A stretch of DNA of 64,000 nucleotides, taken from the NCBI RefSeq assembly GCF_000418325.1, contig NC_021658.1, positions 1,178,001 through 1,242,000 of the forward strand, written 5' to 3'. The notes below the pieces were generated by a model. The model ran no database searches. It was not told the DNA's origin and worked only from the letters and a program-made list of their open reading frames with translations. Each line of letters starts with the position of its first letter. Position 1 is the stretch's first letter. This stretch comes from Sorangium cellulosum So0157-2 (lineage in GTDB: Bacteria; Myxococcota_A; Polyangia; Polyangiales; Polyangiaceae). A program made the translations under genes and the position numbers. Positions 27,367-35,690 of this stretch are shown one piece after another.

Positions 27367-28803
27367 ATGGACATCACACCGGGCACCATCGTCGGGGGGA
27401 AATATCTGCTGGAGAGGCAGCTCGTGCGGCCTGGCGCGCGGCTGGCGCGCGACCGAGGCTCGGTCTGGGTCGCGCGCGAGCTGCAGCTCGGGGGGCGCGT
27501 CGCGCTGAAGCTCTTCCACCCCGACGCTGGCGCGGCGGGAGAGCTCCTCCGGATCGATCGTTGTGTCCGCGCTGCCGCCGGGCTCTCGTCGCGGCACGTG
27601 GTGCGCGTGCGCGACCACGGCGCCGAGGGAGACAGGGGCTACCTGGCCATGGACCTGCTCTCCGGCGAGGATCTCGCGGCGCGCCTGCTCCGGCGCAGCC
27701 GCCTCTCGCTGCAGGAGGCGGCGCGCATCGCCGCGCAGGCCGGCGAGGCCCTCCGGTGCGCCCACGCGGCGGATCTCCTCCACCAGGGCCTCCGGCCGGA
27801 GAGCCTCTTCCTCGCGCTGGACGGCGGCGAGGAGATCGTGAAGGTGCTCGATCTCGGGCTCCCGAGGGCGGTCGTGCCGCGGCTCGTGAGCGACGTCGCG
27901 GCCGAGGTGAGCGCGAGCTCGCTCCACTACCTCAGCCCCGAGCAGATCCGATCGGAACGTACCCTCGATGCGCAGACCGATCTCTGGTCGCTGGCTGCGG
28001 TGCTGTTCCGCGCGGTGACCGGCCAGCTCCCGTTTCCGGGCGACATCGCCAGCGTCGTGGCCTCGAAGATCCTGCTCGCGCCGCCGCCGGCGGCGACGCA
28101 GCTCGTGCCGAGTCTGCCTGCTGCGCTGGACGGCTTCTTCGAGAAGGCGTTCGCGCGCGATCTTGCGCGGCGCTTTCGATCGATCGAGGAGATGGTGGAG
28201 TCGCTCGTCGGCATCGCGGATCTCGCGCCGCCTCCCTCGTCCGGCGTGCTGCGTCCGCCCCCGCCGGCGCGCGTCCCCCCGTGGGCGGCCGCGGCGCGGC
28301 CGCTGGCCGCGCTGTCCGCGGAGGTGGCGTCCGGCGCTGCTGCGCGGGCGGATCCCGACCCTGAGCCGCCGAGCGCCGGCCAGCGTGCGGCCCCGGACAC
28401 GCTGCTCAGCGCGGAGAGCGCCGATGTCCTGCGCGGGCTCGACGGCCCGCCCGCGCGCGGCGCGTGGCTCCTGCCGGCGGGCCTCGTGGCGCTGCTCGGC
28501 GCGGTGGCGCTCGTGACGAGCGCTCGGCTGGATCGCCCCGCGCCGGCGATGGCGGTCAGCGGCGCCAGGGCGGCGGTGCTCTCGGCGTCCCTCGCAGTTC
28601 AGCGCGTCGAGCCGTTGCCCGCCGCCGCGCCCACGGCGGCCTCCTCCGCGCTCTTCCGGCGAGCCCCTCACGCCTCTCCCCAGCGCACCGCCCACGCCGC
28701 CACGGCCGCGCCGCCGCACGCAGCGCCGCCGCGCCCGACGCGGCCGGGCTCCTCGGCAGGGCCCGCTCCCGCGCGCGTGCGTCACGGCTTCGCGCCCGAC
28801 TGA
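27367..28803 (+). CDS. Membrane-anchored Ser/Thr protein pseudokinase
   Basis: This 478-residue protein starts at ATG 27367, preceded by GGGGGAGGAGG. The fold is Hanks-type kinase: ATP-site Lys48 in RVALKLF, the activation-segment end SLHYLSPEQIRSE and LDAQTDLWSLAAVLFRAVTG. The catalytic loop reads HQGLRPES (139-146) where HRDxKPEN is expected, so the catalytic Asp is Gly and the metal-binding Asn is Ser; the DFG triad reads DLG (162-164). The expected phosphotransfer residues are thus lost. After a Pro/Ala linker there is one membrane helix (LLPAGLVALLGAVALV, near residue 395) and an Ala/Pro/His-rich extracytoplasmic tail. A regulatory or scaffolding pseudokinase is most likely. Its 3' end faces a hairpin repeat element. 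Confidence 0.88.
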   Translation: MDITPGTIVGGKYLLERQLVRPGARLARDRGSVWVARELQLGGRVALKLFHPDAGAAGELLRIDRCVRAAAGLSSRHVVRVRDHGAEGDRGYLAMDLLSGEDLAARLLRRSRLSLQEAARIAAQAGEALRCAHAADLLHQGLRPESLFLALDGGEEIVKVLDLGLPRAVVPRLVSDVAAEVSASSLHYLSPEQIRSERTLDAQTDLWSLAAVLFRAVTGQLPFPGDIASVVASKILLAPPPAATQLVPSLPAALDGFFEKAFARDLARRFRSIEEMVESLVGIADLAPPPSSGVLRPPPPARVPPWAAAARPLAALSAEVASGAAARADPDPEPPSAGQRAAPDTLLSAESADVLRGLDGPPARGAWLLPAGLVALLGAVALVTSARLDRPAPAMAVSGARAAVLSASLAVQRVEPLPAAAPTAASSALFRRAPHASPQRTAHAATAAPPHAAPPRPTRPGSSAGPAPARVRHGFAPD

Positions 28804-28872
28804 GCCGCTGCGACGCGCGCGCTGGCCCGAGGGCGGCGCTCACCCCCGGCGGGCCGCGCTCGTACCGCGGAT

Positions 28873-29019
28873 CAGAGATCCCGCCGGGGATCCGCCTCGC
28901 GAGCGAAGAGATTTTCAACGCAAAGGCGCAAAGGCGCAAAGACGCAAAAAAACAAATGCATTTTTGCGTCTTTGCGCCTTTGCGTTGAATTCTCTCTCCC
29001 GATCCCGGCCGGTGGAGCT
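28873..29019. repeat. AT-rich hairpin repeat element, copy 2
   Basis: This is the second copy of the element at 20004-20160, with the same flanks and the same CGCAAAG/CTTTGCG arms but one internal arm repeat fewer. It too lies between convergent genes (pseudokinase and TrpE-like gene). Its right edge reaches the stop codon of the TrpE-like gene. Confidence 0.85.
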
Positions 29020-30250
29020 ACTCGCTCCGGGACGCGTCGTCCCCAGCGGCGGCCTTCTCGGCGGCCGCCCTCTCGGCGGCGGCCTTCTTTTCCTGGGCGA
29101 GGTCGTGCGCCTTGCGCGCCTCGTGCGCCGCGCGGATGGCCGACAGCGGGCCGCGCGCGTCGCGGCGCGTCCGCTCGGCTTCCGCGCGGGGCTCGCTTCC
29201 GTTCCCGATGCGCGCGCCGGTCATCACCTCGAAGTACCCGAACGCGCTCCAGACCGCGCCGAGCGTGTGCGCGATCTCGGAGCCCTCCGCCCCGAAGTAC
29301 CCCACCGCGCCGCCGTAGACCCACCGCGGGCCGGCCTCCAGGTTGCGGCTGATGGCGCTCGCGCGCGCTGCCGGCTGGCCGACGGCGCTGCCGCCCGCGA
29401 GGGCGGCGCGCATCGCCTCGACGAACGACGCGCCCCCGGCGCGCGGCTCGGCCGACGGATCGCCCTCGGCGCGCACGAGCGTCTCGCCCGACGTCCCCGC
29501 GATGGTGAGCCCCGGCGCGAACGGCGACTCCGCGAAGTCGAGGAAGTAGAGGTGCGTCGACGGCGCGAGCAGCCGCAGCGCGCGGTACACGTCGAACGGA
29601 TCCGCGCCCCGGAGCGGTGACCGGAACCTCCGCGCGAGCACCACCTCCGTCGCCTCGCCGGCCGCGATCCGCTCGCGCGCGGCCGCCACCTTCGCCGCGT
29701 AGCCGTCGTCGGTCACCGGCGTCTCGAGGTGCTCCGGCAGCGCCTCCGGATCGAGCGCGGGCAGGCCCGGCTGCTCCGGCCCGTGCGTCATCTCCCAGGC
29801 GCAGCGGTTCACCGCGCCCTGCGATCGGCCGGCGATGGTCATCGTCTGCGCCACGCTGTCGAACACGACGACGGTCGCGTCCTTCAGCACGCGCCCGAGG
29901 TACATCTCCTCGGGCCACGGCTCGATGCCCATGAGCTGGTGCAGCGTATCGTACGAGAGGAAGCCGACCCACGACCGGCAGACGCGGGCGGCCAGGTCGC
30001 GCGGCGAGCCCGGCGGCCCCGGCTCCGCGAGCCCCTCCGCCAGCGCCTCGAACGGGTCGAACCCGCTCGGGAGCAGGCTCTCGGCGCGCGCCCGGTACCC
30101 CAGGATCGCGTAGCGGCCCCAGCGCTCGCCGGAGACGGCGGACTCGAACATGAACGACGATCGGCCCGGCGCGTGGGCGCGGAGCGCGGCGTAGGCGCGG
30201 ACCGGCGTGATGTGATCGGCCGGGAGGGTGCGGGTCACGACGGAGCTCAT
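29018..30250 (-). CDS. Degenerate chorismate-binding (TrpE/PabB-like) protein
   Basis: This 410-residue protein starts at ATG 30250. The N-terminal half resembles anthranilate synthase component I (TPVRAYAALR, SFMFESAVSGERWGRYAILGY, GFLSYDTLHQL), followed by the start of the chorismate-binding domain (AAARERIAAGEATEVVLARRF, DPFDVYRALRLLAPS, IAGTSGETLVRAEG). The alignment then jumps straight to FVEAMRAALAGGSAVGQPAARASAI and VYGGAVGYFGAEG, which correspond to the family's C-terminal part. The intervening core (RPIAGTRPRG, the E/DPKERAEHxMLVDLxRND region and VMHxVSxVxG) is missing, about 100 residues. Full-length family members are near 500 residues. Mg and chorismate ligands are therefore absent and canonical activity is unlikely. 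A Lys/Ala/Glu-rich coiled-coil-like tail ends the protein. No trpG partner is adjacent. Confidence 0.8.
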   Translation of the reverse strand: MSSVVTRTLPADHITPVRAYAALRAHAPGRSSFMFESAVSGERWGRYAILGYRARAESLLPSGFDPFEALAEGLAEPGPPGSPRDLAARVCRSWVGFLSYDTLHQLMGIEPWPEEMYLGRVLKDATVVVFDSVAQTMTIAGRSQGAVNRCAWEMTHGPEQPGLPALDPEALPEHLETPVTDDGYAAKVAAARERIAAGEATEVVLARRFRSPLRGADPFDVYRALRLLAPSTHLYFLDFAESPFAPGLTIAGTSGETLVRAEGDPSAEPRAGGASFVEAMRAALAGGSAVGQPAARASAISRNLEAGPRWVYGGAVGYFGAEGSEIAHTLGAVWSAFGYFEVMTGARIGNGSEPRAEAERTRRDARGPLSAIRAAHEARKAHDLAQEKKAAAERAAAEKAAAGDDASRSE

Positions 30251-30286
30251 CGCCGCCGAGCCTACACGACGTTGCGCCGTCCGGCG

Positions 30287-30293
30287 AAGGAGG
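30287..30293 (+). promoter_or_regulatory. Ribosome-binding site AAGGAGG deciding a TTG start
   Basis: A perfect AAGGAGG lies 6 bp before TTG 30300. It supports that TTG rather than the upstream in-frame ATG at 30228, which overlaps the divergent TrpE-like coding start and has no comparable site. Confidence 0.75.
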
Positions 30294-30299
30294 CCAAGG

Positions 30300-30989
30300 T
30301 TGCCCTGGAACACCGTGCGAAGCGCGATCGTCCTCTCGTCGGTCCTCTGCCTGGCTGCCTGCGGCGGCGCCCAGCCCGCCCCGGCCGATGCCCGCACCAC
30401 CGTCGTCTCGCTGCGGAACATCGACTGCGAGGCGTGCGGCGCCGAGCTCGTCGCCGATCTCCGCGAGCGCCCCGGCGTCTACGCGGCCACGTTCGACAAG
30501 CGCCGCGCCGAGATCGCCGTCACCGCGTCGAGCTCGTTCGACGTCGCGGACGCCGTGAAGCAGCTCGCCGCCGACGAGGGGTTCGAGGCGGTGCTCGGCG
30601 GCGGCAAGGGGCAGTACCTCGGCTGGGCGACCTTCCCCGAGGGGGCGGACGCTCGGACGATCTCCGAGGGCGGCGCGGACATCCCCGATCTCGGCGCCCA
30701 CGTCGTCCCGGGCAAGGTCACGGTCGTCGATTTCGCGGCGAGCTGGTGCTTGCCGTGCCGCAAGCTGGACGCGCACATGGCCAAGGTGCTCGAGGCTCGC
30801 CGGGACGTCGCCTACCGCAAGCTCGACATCGTCGACTGGGGCACACCGCTCGCCCAGCGCTACCTGAAGCACGTCTCGAAGCTGCCCTACGTGATCGTCT
30901 ACGACGCGACCGGCGCGCACCTGGACGCGTTCGCGGGCCTCGAGCTCGACAAGCTCGACGCGGCGATCGAGCGCGGCGCGCGGCGCTGA
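30300..30989 (+). CDS. Lipoprotein with HMA-like metal-binding and thioredoxin-like domains
   Basis: This protein has 229 residues if translated from TTG 30300. A lipoprotein signal ends at SVLCLAAC (Cys21). Residues ~33-100 look like a heavy-metal-associated (ferredoxin-like) domain with the signature SLRNIDCEACGAELV (Cys43, Cys46) and the following betaalphabeta pattern (GVYAATFDKRRAEIAV). Residues ~135-229 are a thioredoxin-fold domain with VDFAASWCLPCRKLD (Cys150/Cys153) and LPYVIVYDATGAHLDAFAG. It resembles the C-terminal periplasmic domain of DsbD or a TlpA-like reductase fused to an HMA module. A role in periplasmic copper or thiol handling is plausible but inferred. It is divergent from the TrpE-like gene, with only 49 bp between starts. 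Confidence 0.82.
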   Translation: MPWNTVRSAIVLSSVLCLAACGGAQPAPADARTTVVSLRNIDCEACGAELVADLRERPGVYAATFDKRRAEIAVTASSSFDVADAVKQLAADEGFEAVLGGGKGQYLGWATFPEGADARTISEGGADIPDLGAHVVPGKVTVVDFAASWCLPCRKLDAHMAKVLEARRDVAYRKLDIVDWGTPLAQRYLKHVSKLPYVIVYDATGAHLDAFAGLELDKLDAAIERGARR

Positions 30990-31037
30990 GCCGGCGCCCG
31001 CCCGGTCGCTCGCGCGCGCGGCGGCGCCGGCCGCGGA

Positions 31038-31646
<609 letters not shown>

Positions 31647-32100
31647 CTGTTCCTCCTCTCACATACCCGTCGTAGGACCGCCGAAGCCGGTCGCCTTTGT
31701 CTCACGGTCGCCCGAAGCCGGTCGTCCGTGTGTCACGCACCCGCACGACCGCCGAAACCGGTCGCCCTGGTCTGTTCTGGAAGGGGCCGCACAGGCGGTC
31801 CCCTGCCCAACGCTGCGCGAGCGGGGGGCGAGGCCCTGACCGGCGCCACTGGCCCCTCGCGCTTTGCTTCCTCTCGGCAACATCGGGATTCCAGTGACAC
31901 TTTAACACGGTCTGAGCAAGTCGGAGACGGGAGTTTTTTCTTGCGCTCCCCCGATTCTTGGCTTCGTGAAACGTCCGGGGCGCCGGGTGAGGCGGGAAAC
32001 AGGAGTGTTTCTGGGCACTTTCCGCCGTTCGTCCGTGCTGCGGCGGGCCGGTGTTTCTGGGGGCGCGGGTTGGTGCCGGCGGGCCCTGCTTCATTTCGTC
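31647..32100. other. Intergenic region upstream of the response regulator, with short CCGAARCCGGTCG repeats
   Basis: No gene is supported. Near 31675-31770 the motif CCGAAGCCGGTCG (one copy CCGAAACCGGTCG) occurs three times at ~30-45 bp spacing, just upstream of the response regulator start, a plausible operator array. The rest (31800-32090) is GC-rich with T/A-richer patches and no coding character. Confidence 0.45.
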
Positions 32101-32129
32101 TTGACAAGCGGCCCACTCTTAGCGATGTT
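32101..32129 (+). promoter_or_regulatory. Promoter of tRNA-Pro
   Basis: TTGACA at 32101-32106 matches the -35 consensus exactly. After a 17-bp spacer there is GATGTT (32124-32129), a fair -10. The tRNA begins 43 bp further on. Confidence 0.65.
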
Positions 32130-32132
32130 GCG

Positions 32133-32152
32133 CGCCCGCTGTTCAGCGGGCG
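32133..32152 (+). other. Leader hairpin before tRNA-Pro
   Basis: A perfect 8-bp stem, CGCCCGCT / AGCGGGCG, with a GTTC loop lies at the expected transcript start of the tRNA operon and is followed by TTGCTCTT. It could be a processing signal or a weak attenuator; it is also possible that it is chance in GC-rich DNA. Confidence 0.4.
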
Positions 32153-32171
32153 TTGCTCTTGCGGCAGCGTA

Positions 32172-32248
<77 letters not shown>

Positions 32249-32276
32249 TCTCTTCGGCAGAGGGACAGGTCGATCG

Positions 32277-32303
32277 CAGCGAGGGCGTCCGTCGCCCTCG
32301 CTG
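32277..32303 (+). terminator. Hairpin downstream of tRNA-Pro
   Basis: A perfect 11-bp inverted repeat (CAGCGAGGGCG / CGCCCTCGCTG) with a 5-nt loop lies 28 bp after the tRNA. There is no U-run, as is common in high-GC genomes. Probable terminator. Confidence 0.55.
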
Positions 32304-32367
32304 GTATCCCTGTCGCCTGCGAGCGACGCTCGCCAGCACCTCGCCGCTCAGCGGTCTCTGCGATCCG

Positions 32368-32436
32368 CCGCTGCGGCCTTCTGCGGGCTGCCGCTGCGGC
32401 CTTCTGCGGGCTGCCGCTGGGCCCTCTACGGGCCGC
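32368..32436. repeat. Short 23-bp direct repeats
   Basis: CCGCTGCGGCCTTCTGCGGG and flanking bases occur twice in tandem (32368 and 32391), with a degenerate third unit at 32414. It is non-coding and the role is unknown. Confidence 0.6.
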
Positions 32437-32509
32437 GCGCCGAGCGCGCCTTACGAGTTGCCGCTGCGGGCTCCCACCCGCGTGGGAAGGCGCTCCTGGG
32501 AAGGCGGTA

Positions 32510-32659
32510 GGCCCTTGGCGGGGGTGGTCGCCGCGCGGCGCACGGAGGGCTGATGTTTGAGCCTGTGTGACGTCGCTCCTCCGGCGAAGCCTGAGGAGCG
32601 ACGTCACAGGCGAGTTCAGCCCTCCGTGCGCCGCGCGGCGACCACCCCCGCCAAGGGCC
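32510..32659. repeat. 150-bp inverted repeat with ~62-bp arms
   Basis: The outer arms 32510-32553 and 32616-32659 are perfect 44-bp reverse complements. Inside them GCCTGTGTGACGTCGCTCCT (32561-32580) pairs with AGGAGCGACGTCACAGGC (32594-32611) apart from a 2-base bulge, leaving a 13-bp loop. It lies between the tRNA and the convergent 3' end of the hybrid kinase gene. It could act as a bidirectional terminator; the length and perfection are beyond what termination needs. Confidence 0.93.
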
Positions 32660-32688
32660 GGTCATCTCGGCAGCCCCTCGCCCCCCCG

Positions 32689-35436
32689 CTATCCGGTGCG
32701 CCCCGCCAGGTTGGCGATCACCGCCGCGAGCTCCGACGCCTCGATCGGCTTGGGCACATGCGACTGGAACCCCGCCAGCAGCGCCCGCGTCCGGTCCTGC
32801 GCGCTCGCGTACGCCGTCAGCGCCGCCGCCGGGATGCGCCCGCCGTGCTCGGGGCTCTGCGCGCGCAGCCGCCGGATCAGGCTGTAGCCGTCCTCCCCGG
32901 GCATCCCGAGATCGCTCAGGATCACGTCGGGCTTCTCGCGCGCGATCGCCGACAGCGCCTCGTCGACCGTCGCCACCGCCGTGATGGTCGCCCCCTTGCG
33001 CTCCAGCACCGTCGTCACGAGCTCCCGCGCGTCCGGCTCGTCGTCGACCATCAGCACGCGCACGCCCTGCAGCGTCGGCTCCGAATCGGCGGCCAGGTTG
33101 CTCAGCCCCTCGGCCTTCCGGAGCGCCGTGATCGCGCCCCGCGGCGCGAGCGGGATGTCCACCGTGAACGTCGCGCCCTTGCCCTCGCCGCCGCTCTCCG
33201 CCTTCACCGTGCCGCCGTGCAGCTCGACCAGGTGGCGCGCGATCGCGAGGCCGAGCCCGAGCCCGCTGTGCGGCCGCGTGCTCGTGCTGTCGGCCTGCCG
33301 GAAGCGGTCGAACACGTACGGCAGGAACTCCGGGACGATGCCCTGGCCGGTGTCGGTCACCTGGACGCGCGCCAGGCCCTCGACCCTGCCGAGCTGGATC
33401 GACACCTTGCCGCCGCGCGGCGTGAACTTGATCGCGTTCGACAGGAGGTTCCACACCACCTGCTGCAGCCGCGTCTGGTCGCCCGAGATCGGCCCCGCGC
33501 CCGCGTCGAGCTGCACCGCGAGCTCGATCCCCTTCGCGTCCGCGCCGTGGCGGACCGCGTCGATGGCCGCGTTGATGATCGGCGGCAGATCCACGAGCAT
33601 CACGTCGAGCCGCAGCTTGCCGGTGATGATGCGGGAGGCGTCGAGCAGATCCTCGACGAGCTGCGCCTGGAGCGTGCCGTTGCGCTCGATCGCCTCGAGC
33701 GCGCGGACGTGCGTGTCCGGCTTCAGCGAGCCCTGCCGGAGCATGCGCGCCCAGCCGAGGATCGCGGTGAGCGGCGTCCTGAGCTCGTGGGAGAGCGTGG
33801 CGAGGAACTCGTCCTTCGCCCGGTTGACCTGCTGCGACTCGCGGTAGAGCTGCGCGTTGTCGAGCGCGAGCGCCGCGAAGTTGCAGAGCTCCTCGGCGAG
33901 CGCGAGATCGTCGACGCCGTAGCGCCGGCTCGACTCGGTCGAGAACAGCGTGATCGCGCCGCGCGTCCGGCCCCGCGCGCGCAGCGGGACGATCATCGCC
34001 GAGCGGACGCCGAGCTCCCGGAGCAGCGCGGGGTACAGCGGATCGTGCGCGCCGGACCAGGCCTCGTCGCCGGCCTCTGACGACGAGGCCCGCTGCCACG
34101 CCATGCCGTCGACCTCCGGGAGCAGCAGCGACTCGCCGCACCGGAGCACCGCGTGCACCGCGCGCGGCACCTCGGGGTCGCTCGGGTAGCGGGCCGACAG
34201 CTCGTTGCCGAGCGCCTGCTTCGCGCTGCTCGCGTGCACGGCCGCGAGCCGGCTCAGCGAGCCGTCGGGCTCGACGATGTCCACCACCGCCGCGTCGGCG
34301 ATGTGCGGCACCGCGAGGCGCGCGACGTTGGACAGGGTCGTGTCGTACTCGAGGCCGGACAGCGCGAGCTGCCGGCTCGCCTCGCCGATGAAGTAGCGCC
34401 GCTTGTCGGCGAGCCGCTTCTCCGTCACGTCGCGGAAGACCAGCACGAGCCCGACGAGCTCGCCCTCGTCGCTCCGGATCGGCGCCCCGCTCGAGTCGAT
34501 CGCGAGCTCCGAGCCGTCCCTGCGCAGGAGCAGCGTCGTGTCGTCGAGCCCGATGATGCCGCCGTGGCGCAGCACCTCGGTGACCGGGTTGTCGAGATCG
34601 TCGCGCGTCTGCTCGGAGATGACGCGGAAGACCTCGGACAGCCGGCGATCCCGCGCCTCCTCGAGCGTCCACCCGGTCAGCTTCTCGGCCACGGCGTTCA
34701 TGAAGTCGATCCGGCCCGAGCCGTCGGTCGAGATCACCGCGTCGCCGATGCTCTTCAGCGTCGTCGAGAACTTGGTCCTGCTGACGTGAAGGTCCGCCTC
34801 GAGCTGCTTGAACTGGGTGATGTCGGCGAAGATGGAGACGGCGCCGAGCAGCTCGCCCTCCGGCGAGAAGAGCGGCGCGCAGCTGCCGAGCAGCATCCCG
34901 TGGGTGCCGTCGAAGCGCTGGAAGTGGATCTCCTCGGCGGGCACGCTCTCCCGGCTGGAGAGGCACCGCGCCATCGACCAGTCCTCGCCCTCGAACGGCC
35001 GGCCGTCGGGGTGGAACGCGCGGTAGCGCCCCCACCCCTCGACGTTGTCGGCGGTGGAGCTGCCGGCCCAGATGCGCTCGGACGCCCGGTTCTGGAGGAT
35101 CAGCTTGCCCTGCCCGTCGGAGACGATGATGCCGTGAGGGCTCTCGCTGAGCAGCGCGTCGAGCAGCCCGCGCTCGTGCCGGGTGATGGCGCGCAGCCGC
35201 TCGACCTCGCGGCGCAGCGTCTCGATCTCCGTGTCGATCGGCGGCACCGACGCGGCGAGCGGCGTGAGCTCGAACGAGGCGCTCGCGGCCGGGTCGAGGC
35301 TCACGATCGCGCGATCGATCTCCATGACGGCCGGGCCGATGAGCCGGCGCTGCTCGGTGGTCGCGGCGGCCTCGAGGAGCGATGCCCGCGCCTGCGCAAG
35401 GGCCGTGACGATCGGGATGTCCGAACGTTCGGGCAT
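32689..35436 (-). CDS. Cytoplasmic hybrid sensor histidine kinase (PAS-PAS-GAF-HisKA-HATPase-REC)
   Basis: This protein has 915 residues from ATG 35436; an in-frame GTG six codons upstream is an alternative. Order of domains: a coiled-coil-like N-terminus, PAS (~95-205), a second PAS (~215-335, IDFMNAVAEKLTGWTLEEAR), GAF (~345-520, MIVPLRARGRTRGAITLFS), HisKA with H-box FLATLSHELRTPL, HATPase_c with NLLSNAIKFTPRGG, DTGQGIVPEF and GLGLGLAIARHLVELHGG, and a C-terminal receiver (VLMVDDEPDARELV, phospho-acceptor in ILSDLGMPGEDGY). There are no membrane helices, so it senses an intracellular cue through PAS/GAF. No partner response regulator gene is adjacent on the same strand. The region upstream (35455-35690) holds GC-rich palindromes between TTTATA patches. 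Confidence 0.95.
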   Translation of the reverse strand: MPERSDIPIVTALAQARASLLEAAATTEQRRLIGPAVMEIDRAIVSLDPAASASFELTPLAASVPPIDTEIETLRREVERLRAITRHERGLLDALLSESPHGIIVSDGQGKLILQNRASERIWAGSSTADNVEGWGRYRAFHPDGRPFEGEDWSMARCLSSRESVPAEEIHFQRFDGTHGMLLGSCAPLFSPEGELLGAVSIFADITQFKQLEADLHVSRTKFSTTLKSIGDAVISTDGSGRIDFMNAVAEKLTGWTLEEARDRRLSEVFRVISEQTRDDLDNPVTEVLRHGGIIGLDDTTLLLRRDGSELAIDSSGAPIRSDEGELVGLVLVFRDVTEKRLADKRRYFIGEASRQLALSGLEYDTTLSNVARLAVPHIADAAVVDIVEPDGSLSRLAAVHASSAKQALGNELSARYPSDPEVPRAVHAVLRCGESLLLPEVDGMAWQRASSSEAGDEAWSGAHDPLYPALLRELGVRSAMIVPLRARGRTRGAITLFSTESSRRYGVDDLALAEELCNFAALALDNAQLYRESQQVNRAKDEFLATLSHELRTPLTAILGWARMLRQGSLKPDTHVRALEAIERNGTLQAQLVEDLLDASRIITGKLRLDVMLVDLPPIINAAIDAVRHGADAKGIELAVQLDAGAGPISGDQTRLQQVVWNLLSNAIKFTPRGGKVSIQLGRVEGLARVQVTDTGQGIVPEFLPYVFDRFRQADSTSTRPHSGLGLGLAIARHLVELHGGTVKAESGGEGKGATFTVDIPLAPRGAITALRKAEGLSNLAADSEPTLQGVRVLMVDDEPDARELVTTVLERKGATITAVATVDEALSAIAREKPDVILSDLGMPGEDGYSLIRRLRAQSPEHGGRIPAAALTAYASAQDRTRALLAGFQSHVPKPIEASELAAVIANLAGRTG

Positions 35437-35690
35437 GGCTTCAAGGGATCCCACGGCCGCCGGACGCGAACAAGATGCTATGCGGGCGACCTGACACGGA
35501 ATTTACGTTGCCGTACCTGGACTTCTCGCTGGACGGACTCTTCCGGTAGGCCGGGGCACGGCCGCGGCCCGATTTATAGAGAGCGGCGCGGCGCGCCGCT
35601 TTATACGGAGCGGCGCGCCGCGGCGGGGCCGGTCGTGGCCGTCGGCTACGCGCCGCGCGCGCGGCCTGGATCAGCCGCGCGCCGCCTGGA

